A stretch of 64,000 nucleotides of DNA from Acidimicrobiaceae bacterium. Its GTDB lineage: Bacteria; Actinomycetota; Acidimicrobiia; Acidimicrobiales; Aldehydirespiratoraceae. The DNA lies in NCBI GenBank assembly GCA_026706815.1, contig JAPOYA010000007.1, forward strand, positions 1 through 64,000. The letters run 5' to 3'. Shown piece after piece: positions 52,213-60,834 of this stretch. Both the position numbers and the translations under genes were made by a program. The notes under the pieces are model-generated. The model searched no databases. It saw nothing but the letters and a program-made list of their open reading frames with translations, and was not told the origin of the DNA. The first letter of the stretch is position 1, and each line of letters begins with the position of its first letter.

Positions 52213-53415
52213 TCAGCGAACGTTGAGACGATTTGCTTGGCTCGCGATCCAGTCGGCAGCTTGGTTGACCTCGGCGATTACGGAGTCTGGTGGGCCTGAG
52301 AGGTTGATGGCGCGAGTGTGGAGGAGTTTGTCGGCGTGGCGGACTGCAACGGTGCTCTCGGGCTCGCCACCGTCAACGAGGCAGTAGATCAGGACGCCCT
52401 CGGTCAGATCGAGAGCGGTGGTGTAGGCGAGAAGCTGGTAGTAGTCGCTGTTGCGAGCGCTGGCATCAGCGGTCAGCTTGTACTTGATGTCGGCGACATA
52501 CAGCTCCTTGCCCTGTTTGCGGAAGACAAGGTCAGGGCGAATCGGCACTTGCTTGCCCACTCCCAGGTGAAAGTTGACCTGGCTGCGAATCTCGAGTCGG
52601 CCCCGAAGCGCGCGTCGGAGCCTCTGGGTCACGAAGTCCTCGAACAATCGGTTCATGTCGACAAGGAACGAAGACGCTGATCGGTTGCCGCGTTGGTCGA
52701 CCAGGGTCAGGTTCTCCAACAAGAGGCGGGCGAGACGTAGTGCCGGTTCGTAGTGCGCATTCAAACGCGTGAACAGCAACCGGTCCAGACCATCGGGGCG
52801 AACGGGTGCGTCGGACACATCCTCAAGCGCGACAACTTGTTGGAGCAACCGACGACGATCCTCGGCTTGGACTCCCGGCACACGTACGGCCAGTCTGGCT
52901 GCTGCTTTCACGTAGCGGTTCTCGAAAATGTCGGGCGTGTACTCGTCATAGCGACAAGCGACTGGCATAGGCACCCCCGCTTGGCGGAACTGGGACGCCA
53001 CATCGACTCGGCCGCGCAACGCCACTAAGCGTTCTTCTTCGGGACGGTACGACCGCAGCAGACCGCGGGTAAGCGTGTTGGCAAGTGTTCGGGCGTAGAA
53101 CCCCACGATTGATGGCAACAGGTCTGCGCTGGTGGTGTACTCAAAGGATTCTTTTCGCCACGCTTTGGGTGCGAGGCCCACCTCAAGCAGCAAGAAAAGG
53201 TTCTCGGGCCGAATCTTCGGACGGATCAGGATTCGGAGATCGTCAACGACGAGCGTGCCGACCAAGTTCTGAGCAGTCAACGAGTAGAGACCGGGTTCGT
53301 CGGTCAGCGAGACAGCAACCGCGCCGCGCCCAGCAGCGGTGAGTCGGCGCGCTTGGCTATCCGAAAGCCGCACCGTCGTCGACTCGTACTCGCGGAGTTC
53401 GATCGGTTCAATCAC
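52213..53415 (-). CDS. mcrC: McrC, nuclease subunit of McrBC
   Basis: This 400-residue protein has an N-terminal domain that stimulates McrB and a C-terminal PD-(D/E)xK nuclease: Asp295 in IRPDLVF and Asp309-x-Lys311 in VADIKYKL. With McrB it cleaves DNA containing methylated cytosine. Its start overlaps the McrB stop by 4 bases. Confidence 0.9.
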   Translation of the reverse strand: MIEPIELREYESTTVRLSDSQARRLTAAGRGAVAVSLTDEPGLYSLTAQNLVGTLVVDDLRILIRPKIRPENLFLLLEVGLAPKAWRKESFEYTTSADLLPSIVGFYARTLANTLTRGLLRSYRPEEERLVALRGRVDVASQFRQAGVPMPVACRYDEYTPDIFENRYVKAAARLAVRVPGVQAEDRRRLLQQVVALEDVSDAPVRPDGLDRLLFTRLNAHYEPALRLARLLLENLTLVDQRGNRSASSFLVDMNRLFEDFVTQRLRRALRGRLEIRSQVNFHLGVGKQVPIRPDLVFRKQGKELYVADIKYKLTADASARNSDYYQLLAYTTALDLTEGVLIYCLVDGGEPESTVAVRHADKLLHTRAINLSGPPDSVIAEVNQAADWIASQANRLNVR

Positions 53416-56168
53416 TCGCCCGTTGGTGTTTCACTCGGGGAATCGAGTTCGTCGGTTTCCTGCGCTTCGACGACCGACTCGGCGGTCTCTTCGACCCCAG
53501 ACTCCTCGCGATAGCGCTTCAAGACTTCGTTGAAACGAAACTTGTCGATCTGTTCTTGGTTGCCGAAGAACTGGTCTTCGATGAATGGCTCGATGTCGTG
53601 CTCCCAGATGCGGCGCAACGCCTCCTCGTCGAGGTTTCGTTTCATGAAGTAGCTCGGTCCCAACAGCAGGTGCGACCCGCCCAGTTCGTCTTTGAGTTCA
53701 TCGTTCACCTGCGCGACCAACTCCGCAACCCACTCTGGCTCACCGTTGGCTTTCAACCAGCGCTCGAGCAGCCCCTCTATCGGCGGTTGGTTCGGGAAGA
53801 ACCGGACGAAGTGAAACCGGCGCCGGAGCGCAGCGTCGACCAAGGCGATCGAGCGGTCGGCGGTGTTCATCGTCCCGATGAACCAAAGATTGGGAGGCAT
53901 AAAGAACCAGTCATCGGGCCGGTAGAGGGTATGCACCGGTTCGTCGCGGTACTCGAGCAGGAACAGCAGTTCACCGAGAACCTTCGGCAGATTGGCCCGG
54001 TTGATCTCGTCGATGATCATGATGTGTTTCTGATCGGGATTGGCGCGAGCCTCGTCCGCCATGCGCGCTAACGGACCAGGCTTCAGCCGATAGGCCAACG
54101 AACCATCCGCTCCTTCTTCGGGACGGTAACCCTCGAAGAAGTCCTCATATGAACTAGAGGGATGGAACTGAACGATGGCGCGGCGGCCCGCGTCGGGGGC
54201 CAAGGCCTCCGCCAACTTTTGGGCCAGGAACGTCTTGCCGGTACCAGGAGGACCGTAGAAGATCACCTGCCCCTTGTCCTTGAGGAGGGATCCGATTCTC
54301 TCTAAGAAGGCCGTGTCAATGCGCAGTTCGTCGGCCAATTCTCCAAGGACATCGCGATCATCCTCGGTCTCCTGTTTCGTCCATTCGTTGAGGTGCCAAT
54401 ACAGGAACCTGCCCATCCCCCATGGATCATTCGGAAAAAAGCGCTCGACACGATCACGAAGTGCCTTGTTGGAAGCCACCTGAACCTCACCTTCCGAACC
54501 GGTTGCTTCCTCCATCCCGAGGAGCTGGACCATCCTGCGCTTTCCTTGGTCTCCCTTATAGGGAAACACGGTCAGGTAGATCTCGGGGTGAGCAATCGCG
54601 AGCAGTTTCATTATCACCGACTCGCCGAGTCCTTTGATCTTGAACCGCGTGTCGTCGAGCATGCGGTCTATTCGCTCAGCAGCCGGTTCCTCCCCCCAGC
54701 ACAGGAACCGGATCGCATCAGTCATCCTGTCGAGTTCTTCTTGATCAGCGTCGTTGAAGGATGCGTTGAGCGCTGGCATCGGCCCTGGGCCGCCGTATTC
54801 GCCCGTATTCCAGACACGGCTGATTCTTGATCTGTCGAACGACACGTCCGGGGCTAGCAGTGCCTTGAACTCTTCACGTTTGGCGCGGTGAGCATCATCG
54901 TCTGGAGTCGGATACCCGCTCTCAGCGAGAAACTGCTTGACAACGGGCTCCAGCGGATCAGCTGAATCGACCCTCTGCTCGTCGTCGAGTCCCAGACTCA
55001 ACAACTCACCATACAGTGGCTTCAAAAGAGTTGCGACTTCGACGACTGTCTCTGTGAGTCTGACTTCAGCCAGTTGTTCTCGCTCGAACCAGCGCCCGTA
55101 AACGTAGCCTCCTCTCGTCAAGCCGACGTCTCTGCCGATGTCGGAGTCGTTCCCGCCCAGGATCTCACAATCTTGGAAGTCCGCAGCCTCGATCACCGGC
55201 CTGATCTTCTCGCGCAAGTTCTTCGGTTCAAATCCGGGGAACAGCCCCACGGCAACGCCACGGTGATTCAGCCAGACCCGCAATCCCAGGTACACCCCTT
55301 GTTCGGAGCGCAGGTCGACCCAGAAGTCGTTGCGGTAGCTGCCATCGGACTGCTGAATCTTTGGTTTGCTGACTTTCAGGTCGTCTTCGAGCGCACCGCT
55401 GACTTCTTCGCAAAGCCAATCCCCCCAATGATCAGCGAGCCTCACAAGCGCTTTCGCGTTTTGCTTCAGATCTTGTTCGCTCGCCTCAGCGCTGTGGCGC
55501 CCGAACTCCGCGCGATCACAGAGCACTTCGTCGAGGCAGTCCTGGTCTTCCCACGAATCAGCAGTCATCTCGAACTCTTGATTGTCAGAGGAGATTTCGC
55601 GGACCTGACTCGAAAAAGTCTGATACCTCTCGGGTGGATCGGACGGCAGCGGCTCCCCAGTCAAGAAGTCAACAAAGCGCGCAGCACTCGGCCATATGAC
55701 CGGCCAGCGTTCATGATCGGCCAAGCCCCAGAAATACGATGCAACGAAGGCTACGTTGACAAGTGCTGGAGTAGAGCCTCTCTTGATGCTCTTTGAATAG
55801 TCGGCCAACGCTTCAAGCTTGGCGCGAGCTTCATCGTCAGATGCGGGAACTCTCAACGACTCGACTAGCAGTCTCGCGACACGTTCCGGTTCATCGGCGC
55901 GTTTTACGAAGATGTTCAGCATCATCTGGCCGATCGTTCCCTTGAATCCGAGCGTTGTCGGTTTCACCGCCCACGCCTGCGTACACGATTTGAACGATTC
56001 GAGATCTCCCGTTCGAGCCAGATCGTCGAGCAGTCCGAGCGCCTCGGCAGCGCTGGCGGGGAATCTGTCTGCGGTCCCCTTGGCCTCTTGATACCACTGT
56101 TCGTCCGCGACGAGCCGGTCGCGGTGCGCCTCGTACAAACGACGACGGAACTCTTGTTCACGAGTCAT
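53412..56168 (-). CDS. mcrB: McrB, GTP-dependent AAA+ subunit of McrBC, with long N-terminal region
   Basis: This 918-residue protein has a C-terminal AAA+ GTPase: Walker A GPPGTGKT (639-646), Walker B IMIIDEINRAN, and the McrB GTP motif MNTADRS. Unlike E. coli McrB (459 residues, small DNA-binding domain), about 600 residues precede the motor. They include a helical N terminus, a region YFWGLADHERWPVIWPSAARF, and a segment SVIMKLLAIAHPEIYLTVFPYKG of the kind seen in extended McrB proteins. These may replace the modified-base reader. Ribosome site GAGGAG is 5 bases before the ATG. Confidence 0.9.
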   Translation of the reverse strand: MTREQEFRRRLYEAHRDRLVADEQWYQEAKGTADRFPASAAEALGLLDDLARTGDLESFKSCTQAWAVKPTTLGFKGTIGQMMLNIFVKRADEPERVARLLVESLRVPASDDEARAKLEALADYSKSIKRGSTPALVNVAFVASYFWGLADHERWPVIWPSAARFVDFLTGEPLPSDPPERYQTFSSQVREISSDNQEFEMTADSWEDQDCLDEVLCDRAEFGRHSAEASEQDLKQNAKALVRLADHWGDWLCEEVSGALEDDLKVSKPKIQQSDGSYRNDFWVDLRSEQGVYLGLRVWLNHRGVAVGLFPGFEPKNLREKIRPVIEAADFQDCEILGGNDSDIGRDVGLTRGGYVYGRWFEREQLAEVRLTETVVEVATLLKPLYGELLSLGLDDEQRVDSADPLEPVVKQFLAESGYPTPDDDAHRAKREEFKALLAPDVSFDRSRISRVWNTGEYGGPGPMPALNASFNDADQEELDRMTDAIRFLCWGEEPAAERIDRMLDDTRFKIKGLGESVIMKLLAIAHPEIYLTVFPYKGDQGKRRMVQLLGMEEATGSEGEVQVASNKALRDRVERFFPNDPWGMGRFLYWHLNEWTKQETEDDRDVLGELADELRIDTAFLERIGSLLKDKGQVIFYGPPGTGKTFLAQKLAEALAPDAGRRAIVQFHPSSSYEDFFEGYRPEEGADGSLAYRLKPGPLARMADEARANPDQKHIMIIDEINRANLPKVLGELLFLLEYRDEPVHTLYRPDDWFFMPPNLWFIGTMNTADRSIALVDAALRRRFHFVRFFPNQPPIEGLLERWLKANGEPEWVAELVAQVNDELKDELGGSHLLLGPSYFMKRNLDEEALRRIWEHDIEPFIEDQFFGNQEQIDKFRFNEVLKRYREESGVEETAESVVEAQETDELDSPSETPTGE

Positions 56169-56260
56169 TCTCGCTCCTCATCTTTTGCCGTCCAGACACG
56201 GCATTGACCGTTGCGCTGACACATTAGACACGGTGTGTGACAGCCGGCCCATCCTCAGAC

Positions 56261-56474
56261 GCGCTCACCACCAGTCTTGGAAGGCTTGTCTGGAGGTTTC
56301 GTGAGGTTTTTCTGGGCGGGGGAACCAGGCGAGTTCACGGTTGCCTCCAACGGCGGCGGAACGGCAGTCGACGCCATCGAGTCCCGCGTCGAAGGTCGCT
56401 TGACCGACAGGTTGGCAGACGTCGTGCGGGATCAGGCCGCCGTTGTCGTCGTGGGGAAACGTGATCGGCAAACC
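56261..56474. repeat. 214-bp direct repeat, left copy (RES gene 3' end)
   Basis: This copy is identical over 214 bp to 57485-57698. It contains the last codons of the RES toxin gene plus 4 bases past its stop. Similarity continues imperfectly to about 56517. The two copies bracket the Xre-nucleotidyltransferase TA pair. Confidence 0.95.
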
Positions 56475-56517
56475 TATGGCGACAAGACCGTCATCCGCGC
56501 AAGCGTCCGCTGCTTTC
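56265..56517 (-). pseudogene. 3'-end copy of the RES toxin gene
   Basis: This stretch encodes a copy of the C-terminal 80 or so residues of the RES toxin at 57489-57998 (DDGLVAIGLPITFPHDDNGGLIP… to AFQDWW and stop). It has no start or N-terminal half. The upstream boundary is the end of the nucleotidyltransferase gene at 56524. It is the product of the duplication described for the repeat. Confidence 0.8.
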
Positions 56518-56523
56518 CCATAG

Positions 56524-57081
56524 CTATCGGTCGCCGTCTCCTCCTTGCAGACGCTGTCGGAGTTGGTCGAGTTCCGGCAATGCTTCGCGGTCCTTCGGCC
56601 GGTTGCTGCTCTTCTTCGACGCGATGATGTCGTCGAGTGAGGCGACGGGGATTCGAAGCTCGGTGATTGGGGCGAGCGTGGCGCGGACACGGAGGTCCTG
56701 GTAGTGGACGGGACGACCGTCAACCCCGGGGATTTCGCTTAGGACATCAATGCTGCCGCTATCGGTCCTCCAAGTCGACGCCTCCGTTCGAGCGAAGAAG
56801 TCCTCATGGAGCAGTTCGCTCGACAACTCGGCTGCCAATTCGTCATCGACTCCCTGTATTCGCAAACGGGGGTTGCCCATCTGCTTCAGGGCGCCGCATA
56901 GCCGTCGATAGTTCTCTGTGGTCTGGCGAGCAACACAGTCCACGTCTCGTGTTGCTCGTTCTGCACCCCACAAAATTGCGGCGCTCCCGCCAACGAGAAC
57001 GTATTCGACCTGGTGATCCTCGAGCGCTAGAAAGATCCTCGTCTCGTCAAGATCTCCGTAGTCGCCAGCCGGATTGTTCAC
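56524..57081 (-). CDS. Nucleotidyltransferase-type toxin (AbiEii/MNT-like)
   Basis: This 185-residue protein has the nucleotidyltransferase motif VGGSAAILWGAERATRDVDCV (Gly31-Gly32-Ser33; Asp46-x-Asp48). Later segments TWRTDSGSIDVLSEI and VASLDDIIASKKSSNRPKD match the DNA-pol-beta-like family used in TA systems. It is paired with an Xre antitoxin by ATGA overlap. Target (tRNA or other) unknown. Confidence 0.78.
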   Translation of the reverse strand: MNNPAGDYGDLDETRIFLALEDHQVEYVLVGGSAAILWGAERATRDVDCVARQTTENYRRLCGALKQMGNPRLRIQGVDDELAAELSSELLHEDFFARTEASTWRTDSGSIDVLSEIPGVDGRPVHYQDLRVRATLAPITELRIPVASLDDIIASKKSSNRPKDREALPELDQLRQRLQGGDGDR

Positions 57082-57434
57082 GTAGCGAGAAGTCCCTGTT
57101 CGCGCAGTTCGGCAGCGAATGCCTGAAGGTCAGAGGCGGTTCGCAGCTCTCTGCCATCGCGCACTCGGGTCACGTCTTCGGCAGTTGGCTCGCTCCGTCC
57201 TTTGAACCTGTCTGCTATCTCAGCGAGCGACGACGGGAGCCCGACTGGTTGACTCCGAAGCTCGTGCCCACAAGCCCGAAGAAGCCGATTCAGAGTCTCG
57301 GCCCCTGGGTCGACCAACCCGTTCTCATACCTCGAGAGTGTCGGCTTCGAAGTTCCCGCTCGCTCGGCTAGCTCCGTCATGGTCAAACCAGCCATCAAAC
57401 GAGCTTCGCGAATCAATTCCGCGGCAATTGCCAT
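57078..57434 (-). CDS. Xre-family antitoxin/regulator
   Basis: This 118-residue protein begins with an Xre helix-turn-helix (LIREARLMAGLTMTELAERAG…KPTLSRYENG, residues 8-39). A helical C-terminal segment that should bind the partner follows. It is encoded ahead of and overlapping the nucleotidyltransferase. The palindrome at 57443-57455, a few bases upstream, is a likely autoregulatory operator. Confidence 0.82.
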   Translation of the reverse strand: MAIAAELIREARLMAGLTMTELAERAGTSKPTLSRYENGLVDPGAETLNRLLRACGHELRSQPVGLPSSLAEIADRFKGRSEPTAEDVTRVRDGRELRTASDLQAFAAELREQGLLAT

Positions 57435-57442
57435 ACCGTGAA

Positions 57443-57455
57443 GTTATCAGATAAC
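57443..57455. promoter_or_regulatory. Palindromic operator GTTATC-A-GATAAC
   Basis: A perfect 13-bp inverted repeat centred 15 bases upstream of the Xre start codon, overlapping a possible -10 element (TTATCT). Size, symmetry and place fit an Xre dimer site for autorepression. Confidence 0.65.
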
Positions 57456-57484
57456 ACAACTCTCGTCTACGTAAATTCGCAATA

Positions 57485-57698
57485 GCGCTCACCACCAGTC
57501 TTGGAAGGCTTGTCTGGAGGTTTCGTGAGGTTTTTCTGGGCGGGGGAACCAGGCGAGTTCACGGTTGCCTCCAACGGCGGCGGAACGGCAGTCGACGCCA
57601 TCGAGTCCCGCGTCGAAGGTCGCTTGACCGACAGGTTGGCAGACGTCGTGCGGGATCAGGCCGCCGTTGTCGTCGTGGGGAAACGTGATCGGCAAACC
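57485..57698. repeat. 214-bp direct repeat, right copy (RES gene 3' end)
   Basis: This is the matching partner of 56261-56474, located 1224 bp away, inside the intact RES toxin gene. Confidence 0.95.
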
Positions 57699-57998
57699 CA
57701 TGGCAACAAGGCCTTCGTCGGTGTACGCGTCAGCCGCTGTTCCATCTGGGACCTCAACGCCGAGCAACAAAGGCGCCGTTGCTGGGTCAAGGTCGTGCGG
57801 CCCGTAGGGAAGACCGTCGAAGAGTCGCCGCACATTGGCACGCGCCGTGTCCAAATCCGCGTTCAGGTACAGACACGGAACACTTGGCGGGTTCCACCGC
57901 TGCCCCGAAAAGCCCGACGCGAACTGCGGATCGAGAGGATCAACCCAGTCTGGATCAGCAACGCGAAGGTACACGCCGCCGATCGGAGTCGTGATCAT
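57489..57998 (-). CDS. RES-domain toxin
   Basis: This 169-residue protein has the RES fold pattern: GVYLRVADPDW (Arg12), FSGQRWNPP, PCLYLNADLDTARANVRRLF, and Asn/Asp-rich FPHDDNGGLIPHD. It is similar to small RES toxins that attack NAD+. The antitoxin gene lies 2 bases upstream. Its 3' end is duplicated 1.2 kb downstream. It is only distantly similar to the RES protein at 28539-29129. Confidence 0.82.
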   Translation of the reverse strand: MITTPIGGVYLRVADPDWVDPLDPQFASGFSGQRWNPPSVPCLYLNADLDTARANVRRLFDGLPYGPHDLDPATAPLLLGVEVPDGTAADAYTDEGLVAMGLPITFPHDDNGGLIPHDVCQPVGQATFDAGLDGVDCRSAAVGGNRELAWFPRPEKPHETSRQAFQDWW

Positions 57999-58000
57999 GC

Positions 58001-58762
58001 CTACGCCACACGCGCGAAGTCGAAACTCTCATTGACTGATTGAAGCAACCACTCGTGTTCGTCTCCGGCGATCAGATCAAGCATTGAGCGGCCGCCGTAG
58101 GCGTCAGCCTCTCGGCGCGCCACGACAGCGGGCATTCCGGCGCGCAGGCGATAGCGCAGAACATCGGAGATCTCGGCGATCACCCCGATCTTGCCCATCC
58201 GTTCAGAGGGCGGACCCGAGAGCAGCCACTTGTCGACCGCTTGACGCGTTACACCCATGAGGTCGGCAACCTCGGCGCTCGAAAGATCCAGCGTCGTCAT
58301 GGCTCTCCGCAGCGGCGACGCAAGTTCTTGTTCATACTCAATCTCGGCGATGGCCTTCATGAACCAGTTGAACTGATCGTCGTCAATATCGCGTCGAGCT
58401 TGTACGCACTGCTGGGGCAAGCCCGCGACCACACCCCGCAGCCGATCAACGAGTGCCGTCACGATACCGAGTCCATCCGGCGACGGAGCGACCCAAGGCA
58501 ACTCGACGTTGTCCCGTCGAAGCAGTCGATACACGACCGCAGACGACGGGGAATTCCCAGAACGACGCGCAGGCAAAGCCGTCAACGCTTGCGCAGCAGC
58601 GTCGACAAAGACGACATAGCGGCGCAGTATCGTGCGGTCCGTTCCGCTGGTGATCCGCGGAACGAGTTGGTCTAGCGCGACAACAATGTCTGGGATCGTC
58701 TCGGAAGCCACGCGCGAGGCAGTGGCGAGGTCTGCCTCAAGCAGTTCTTCGGTAAAAACCAT
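58001..58762 (-). CDS. Antitoxin of the second RES toxin
   Basis: A 253-residue protein from ATG 58762. The long helical N-terminal part is followed by a helix-turn-helix (LSSAEVADLMGVTRQAVDKWL) and a C-terminal MbcA/DUF2384-like tail (GRSMLDLIAGDEHEWLLQSVNE). Its HTH resembles that of the other RES antitoxin (EVARMLGVTRQALAK). A promoter ends 6 bases before the ATG, predicting a leaderless transcript. Confidence 0.75.
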   Translation of the reverse strand: MVFTEELLEADLATASRVASETIPDIVVALDQLVPRITSGTDRTILRRYVVFVDAAAQALTALPARRSGNSPSSAVVYRLLRRDNVELPWVAPSPDGLGIVTALVDRLRGVVAGLPQQCVQARRDIDDDQFNWFMKAIAEIEYEQELASPLRRAMTTLDLSSAEVADLMGVTRQAVDKWLLSGPPSERMGKIGVIAEISDVLRYRLRAGMPAVVARREADAYGGRSMLDLIAGDEHEWLLQSVNESFDFARVA

Positions 58763-58768
58763 ACGACT

Positions 58769-58797
58769 ACTGTAATGCAACTAAAACGCAACTACAA
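58769..58797 (-). promoter_or_regulatory. Predicted promoter of the second RES TA operon (leaderless)
   Basis: On the minus strand TTGTAG (58792-58797), a 17-base spacer and TACAGT (58769-58774) place the start point at or beside the ATG. AGTTGC occurs twice within the spacer region and its inverse TGCAACT just upstream, which are possible antitoxin sites. Confidence 0.5.
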
Positions 58798-58826
58798 TCA
58801 GTTGCATCAGGTGTCGCTACCGGGCG

Positions 58827-59819
58827 TCACTGTTGTTGGGCGGACTGTTGATCGCGCCGGTTCGGGTTTTGCGGCACAACACGCACGGGGCGCGGCCTCG
58901 CGGAGGCGCCGGCGGGATTCTCGGGGCCGTCGTCGGCTTGCCTGCCGATCACCACCTCGGAGTAGACCTCCGGTGTTCCCGAGCCCGCAAAAACCCCCCG
59001 GACCGGGGGAACGTCGCCATAGTCCCGCCCGCAGCCGATCACGACGTGGCGTTCGCCGACCTCGCCCCCGTTCGTCGGGTCGAGCGCCCACCAACCCCAA
59101 CCGGGCACCGCTGCCTCGATCCAGGCATGGGTCTGCACACTGACCGCACCCTCCGAGGCGGCATCGCCGGCATCGAGTTTGCCGGCATCGGGCGCTGTCT
59201 CATCGCGTGCGAACAGGTAGCCCGAGACGTAGCGCGTCGGAACGCCCGCGCTGCGCAGCATGCCCGCCGCCAAATGGGCGAAGTCCTGGCACACGCCCAC
59301 GCCGCCCGCGAGCAGTTCCGGCAAGGAGACGCCGATGTCGGTGGCGCCCTGCCGGTAACGCAGCGCAGAACGCACCTCAGCAATCACCGCGGAGACCATC
59401 TCGGGAACCGAGGCGGCATCGGCAACGGCCGACGCGGCCAGCCCCTCCACCGCGCCACCGGGTTCCCAGCACACGTGCGCAGACGGCGCCAGAAATTCGT
59501 AGTGCTCTGACCGGAAGTCCTCGTCGGCCAGCGACAGAGGAGCCGGCGCAGCCTCGATCGCGGGGCTCGGCTCTGTCTCCACAGCGGCCTCGGCCAGCAG
59601 CTCCAGTTCGGTGTGGGGCGTGCGAAGGCCCAAGTGCTCCACACAGGTCCCCCAATAGTCGATCACCGAGAGCACGGGCAGTTCGGGGCGCGAGCTGAGC
59701 CGGTACGACAGAACCTGTTGGCGCTCGTCGCTGCGTGGCCGCACCCGCACCTCGTTCTGCGACTCAGTCACCGGCTCGGAGTAGCGGAAGTGCATCCGGT
59801 AGGAGATTGAGAGCCTCAC
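58827..59819 (-). CDS. Transglutaminase-like protein of the alpha-E/ATP-grasp cluster
   Basis: A 330-residue protein with an N-terminal beta-domain (SISYRMHFRYSEPVTES) and a transglutaminase-like core: Cys in GGVGVCQDFAHL, His in QTHAWIEAAVPG, Asp in WALDPTNGG. GTG 59819 gives the family N terminus; an upstream ATG (59873) overlapping the alpha-E gene is less likely. The trio with alpha-E and circularly permuted ATP-grasp genes is predicted to make and process a peptide or amide product of unknown identity. Confidence 0.85.
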   Translation of the reverse strand: MRLSISYRMHFRYSEPVTESQNEVRVRPRSDERQQVLSYRLSSRPELPVLSVIDYWGTCVEHLGLRTPHTELELLAEAAVETEPSPAIEAAPAPLSLADEDFRSEHYEFLAPSAHVCWEPGGAVEGLAASAVADAASVPEMVSAVIAEVRSALRYRQGATDIGVSLPELLAGGVGVCQDFAHLAAGMLRSAGVPTRYVSGYLFARDETAPDAGKLDAGDAASEGAVSVQTHAWIEAAVPGWGWWALDPTNGGEVGERHVVIGCGRDYGDVPPVRGVFAGSGTPEVYSEVVIGRQADDGPENPAGASARPRPVRVVPQNPNRRDQQSAQQQ

Positions 59820-59856
59820 CGCGGCCGCCCGCCTGAGCCAAGGTCGGCCACCGTCC

Positions 59857-60834
59857 TCACGACGCGGCCCCATCCGCCGGGCCGGGGCGAAGATATTGCG
59901 AGTGGATCTCAGCGAGCGCCAGCGGCGGCACGATACCGGCCTGTACGTCGGCTGCCAGCGCTGCCAACTCCAGCGCCAATTCCGAGAGCGTCTGCAGCGG
60001 CGCGGACGCCAGTCCGTCCGAGACGTCTCCGAACTCGAGACGGGAGCGCACCAAAGCGGCCCTCTGGCGGGGGCGGTCCAACGCCGAGGCGCCTGATGCC
60101 AGACTGTTGAGAGACTCCTCGGCGCAGCTCAGGCACGAGCGCACCGACCGCGGCAGATCGGCAGCGTGAAGCAGGTACCGCACCACTCCTTCGAAGTCAG
60201 GGGCATTGCCGTGCTGTCGGTGATAGGCCTGAGTGGAGCTGGTGAGGCGCAGCATGCGGCTGGCGTCCAACGCTCCCCGAGGATCGCTGCAACTGGCTTC
60301 GAGCAGGTTCACAGTGAAAATCGACCGCTCCAGCATGCGGCCCACCACCATCAGAGCGTGCCCCTCGTCGCGTCTCATGCCTTCGTTCAGCACGCCGGAC
60401 ACGGCGAGACAGGCCCGTCGCACCATCAACAGCACTTCGTGCAGCTCCTTGGGCGCATCATTGGCGTGGCCGAGGAACGGGAACCTCAGATACAGCCCGT
60501 TGGCCTCCTCCCAAAGCTCGATGGGAATCCGGTCCCGGACCGAGCGCAGGTTCTCGCGCACCGCGCTGACCGACGACACCACAGAGCCGGGATTGTCGCT
60601 GTCCGACAACAGGAACGCGATCAACTGCGGTCGGCTCTCGAGCGGACCGGCCGCCCGCAGCTCCTCTTCCAGGCCGAGGGTCTTCACCAGCAGTCCACCC
60701 TCGACGCGGGCCTCTTCGTCGCGCAGGTGGGTGATCGAGTTGGCCGCATAGTTGAGGCATCTGGAGGTGTTCTCGGCCCGCTCCAGATAGCGGCCCGCCC
60801 AGAACAGCGCTTCTGCGTGACGGGCCAGGATCAT
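59857..60834 (-). CDS. Alpha-E domain protein
   Basis: This all-helical protein of 325 residues begins MILARHAEALFWAGRYLERAENTSR, the alpha-E family signature. It is always found with the ATP-grasp partner, whose stop overlaps its start by 4 bases. Function unproven. Confidence 0.88.
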   Translation of the reverse strand: MILARHAEALFWAGRYLERAENTSRCLNYAANSITHLRDEEARVEGGLLVKTLGLEEELRAAGPLESRPQLIAFLLSDSDNPGSVVSSVSAVRENLRSVRDRIPIELWEEANGLYLRFPFLGHANDAPKELHEVLLMVRRACLAVSGVLNEGMRRDEGHALMVVGRMLERSIFTVNLLEASCSDPRGALDASRMLRLTSSTQAYHRQHGNAPDFEGVVRYLLHAADLPRSVRSCLSCAEESLNSLASGASALDRPRQRAALVRSRLEFGDVSDGLASAPLQTLSELALELAALAADVQAGIVPPLALAEIHSQYLRPGPADGAAS

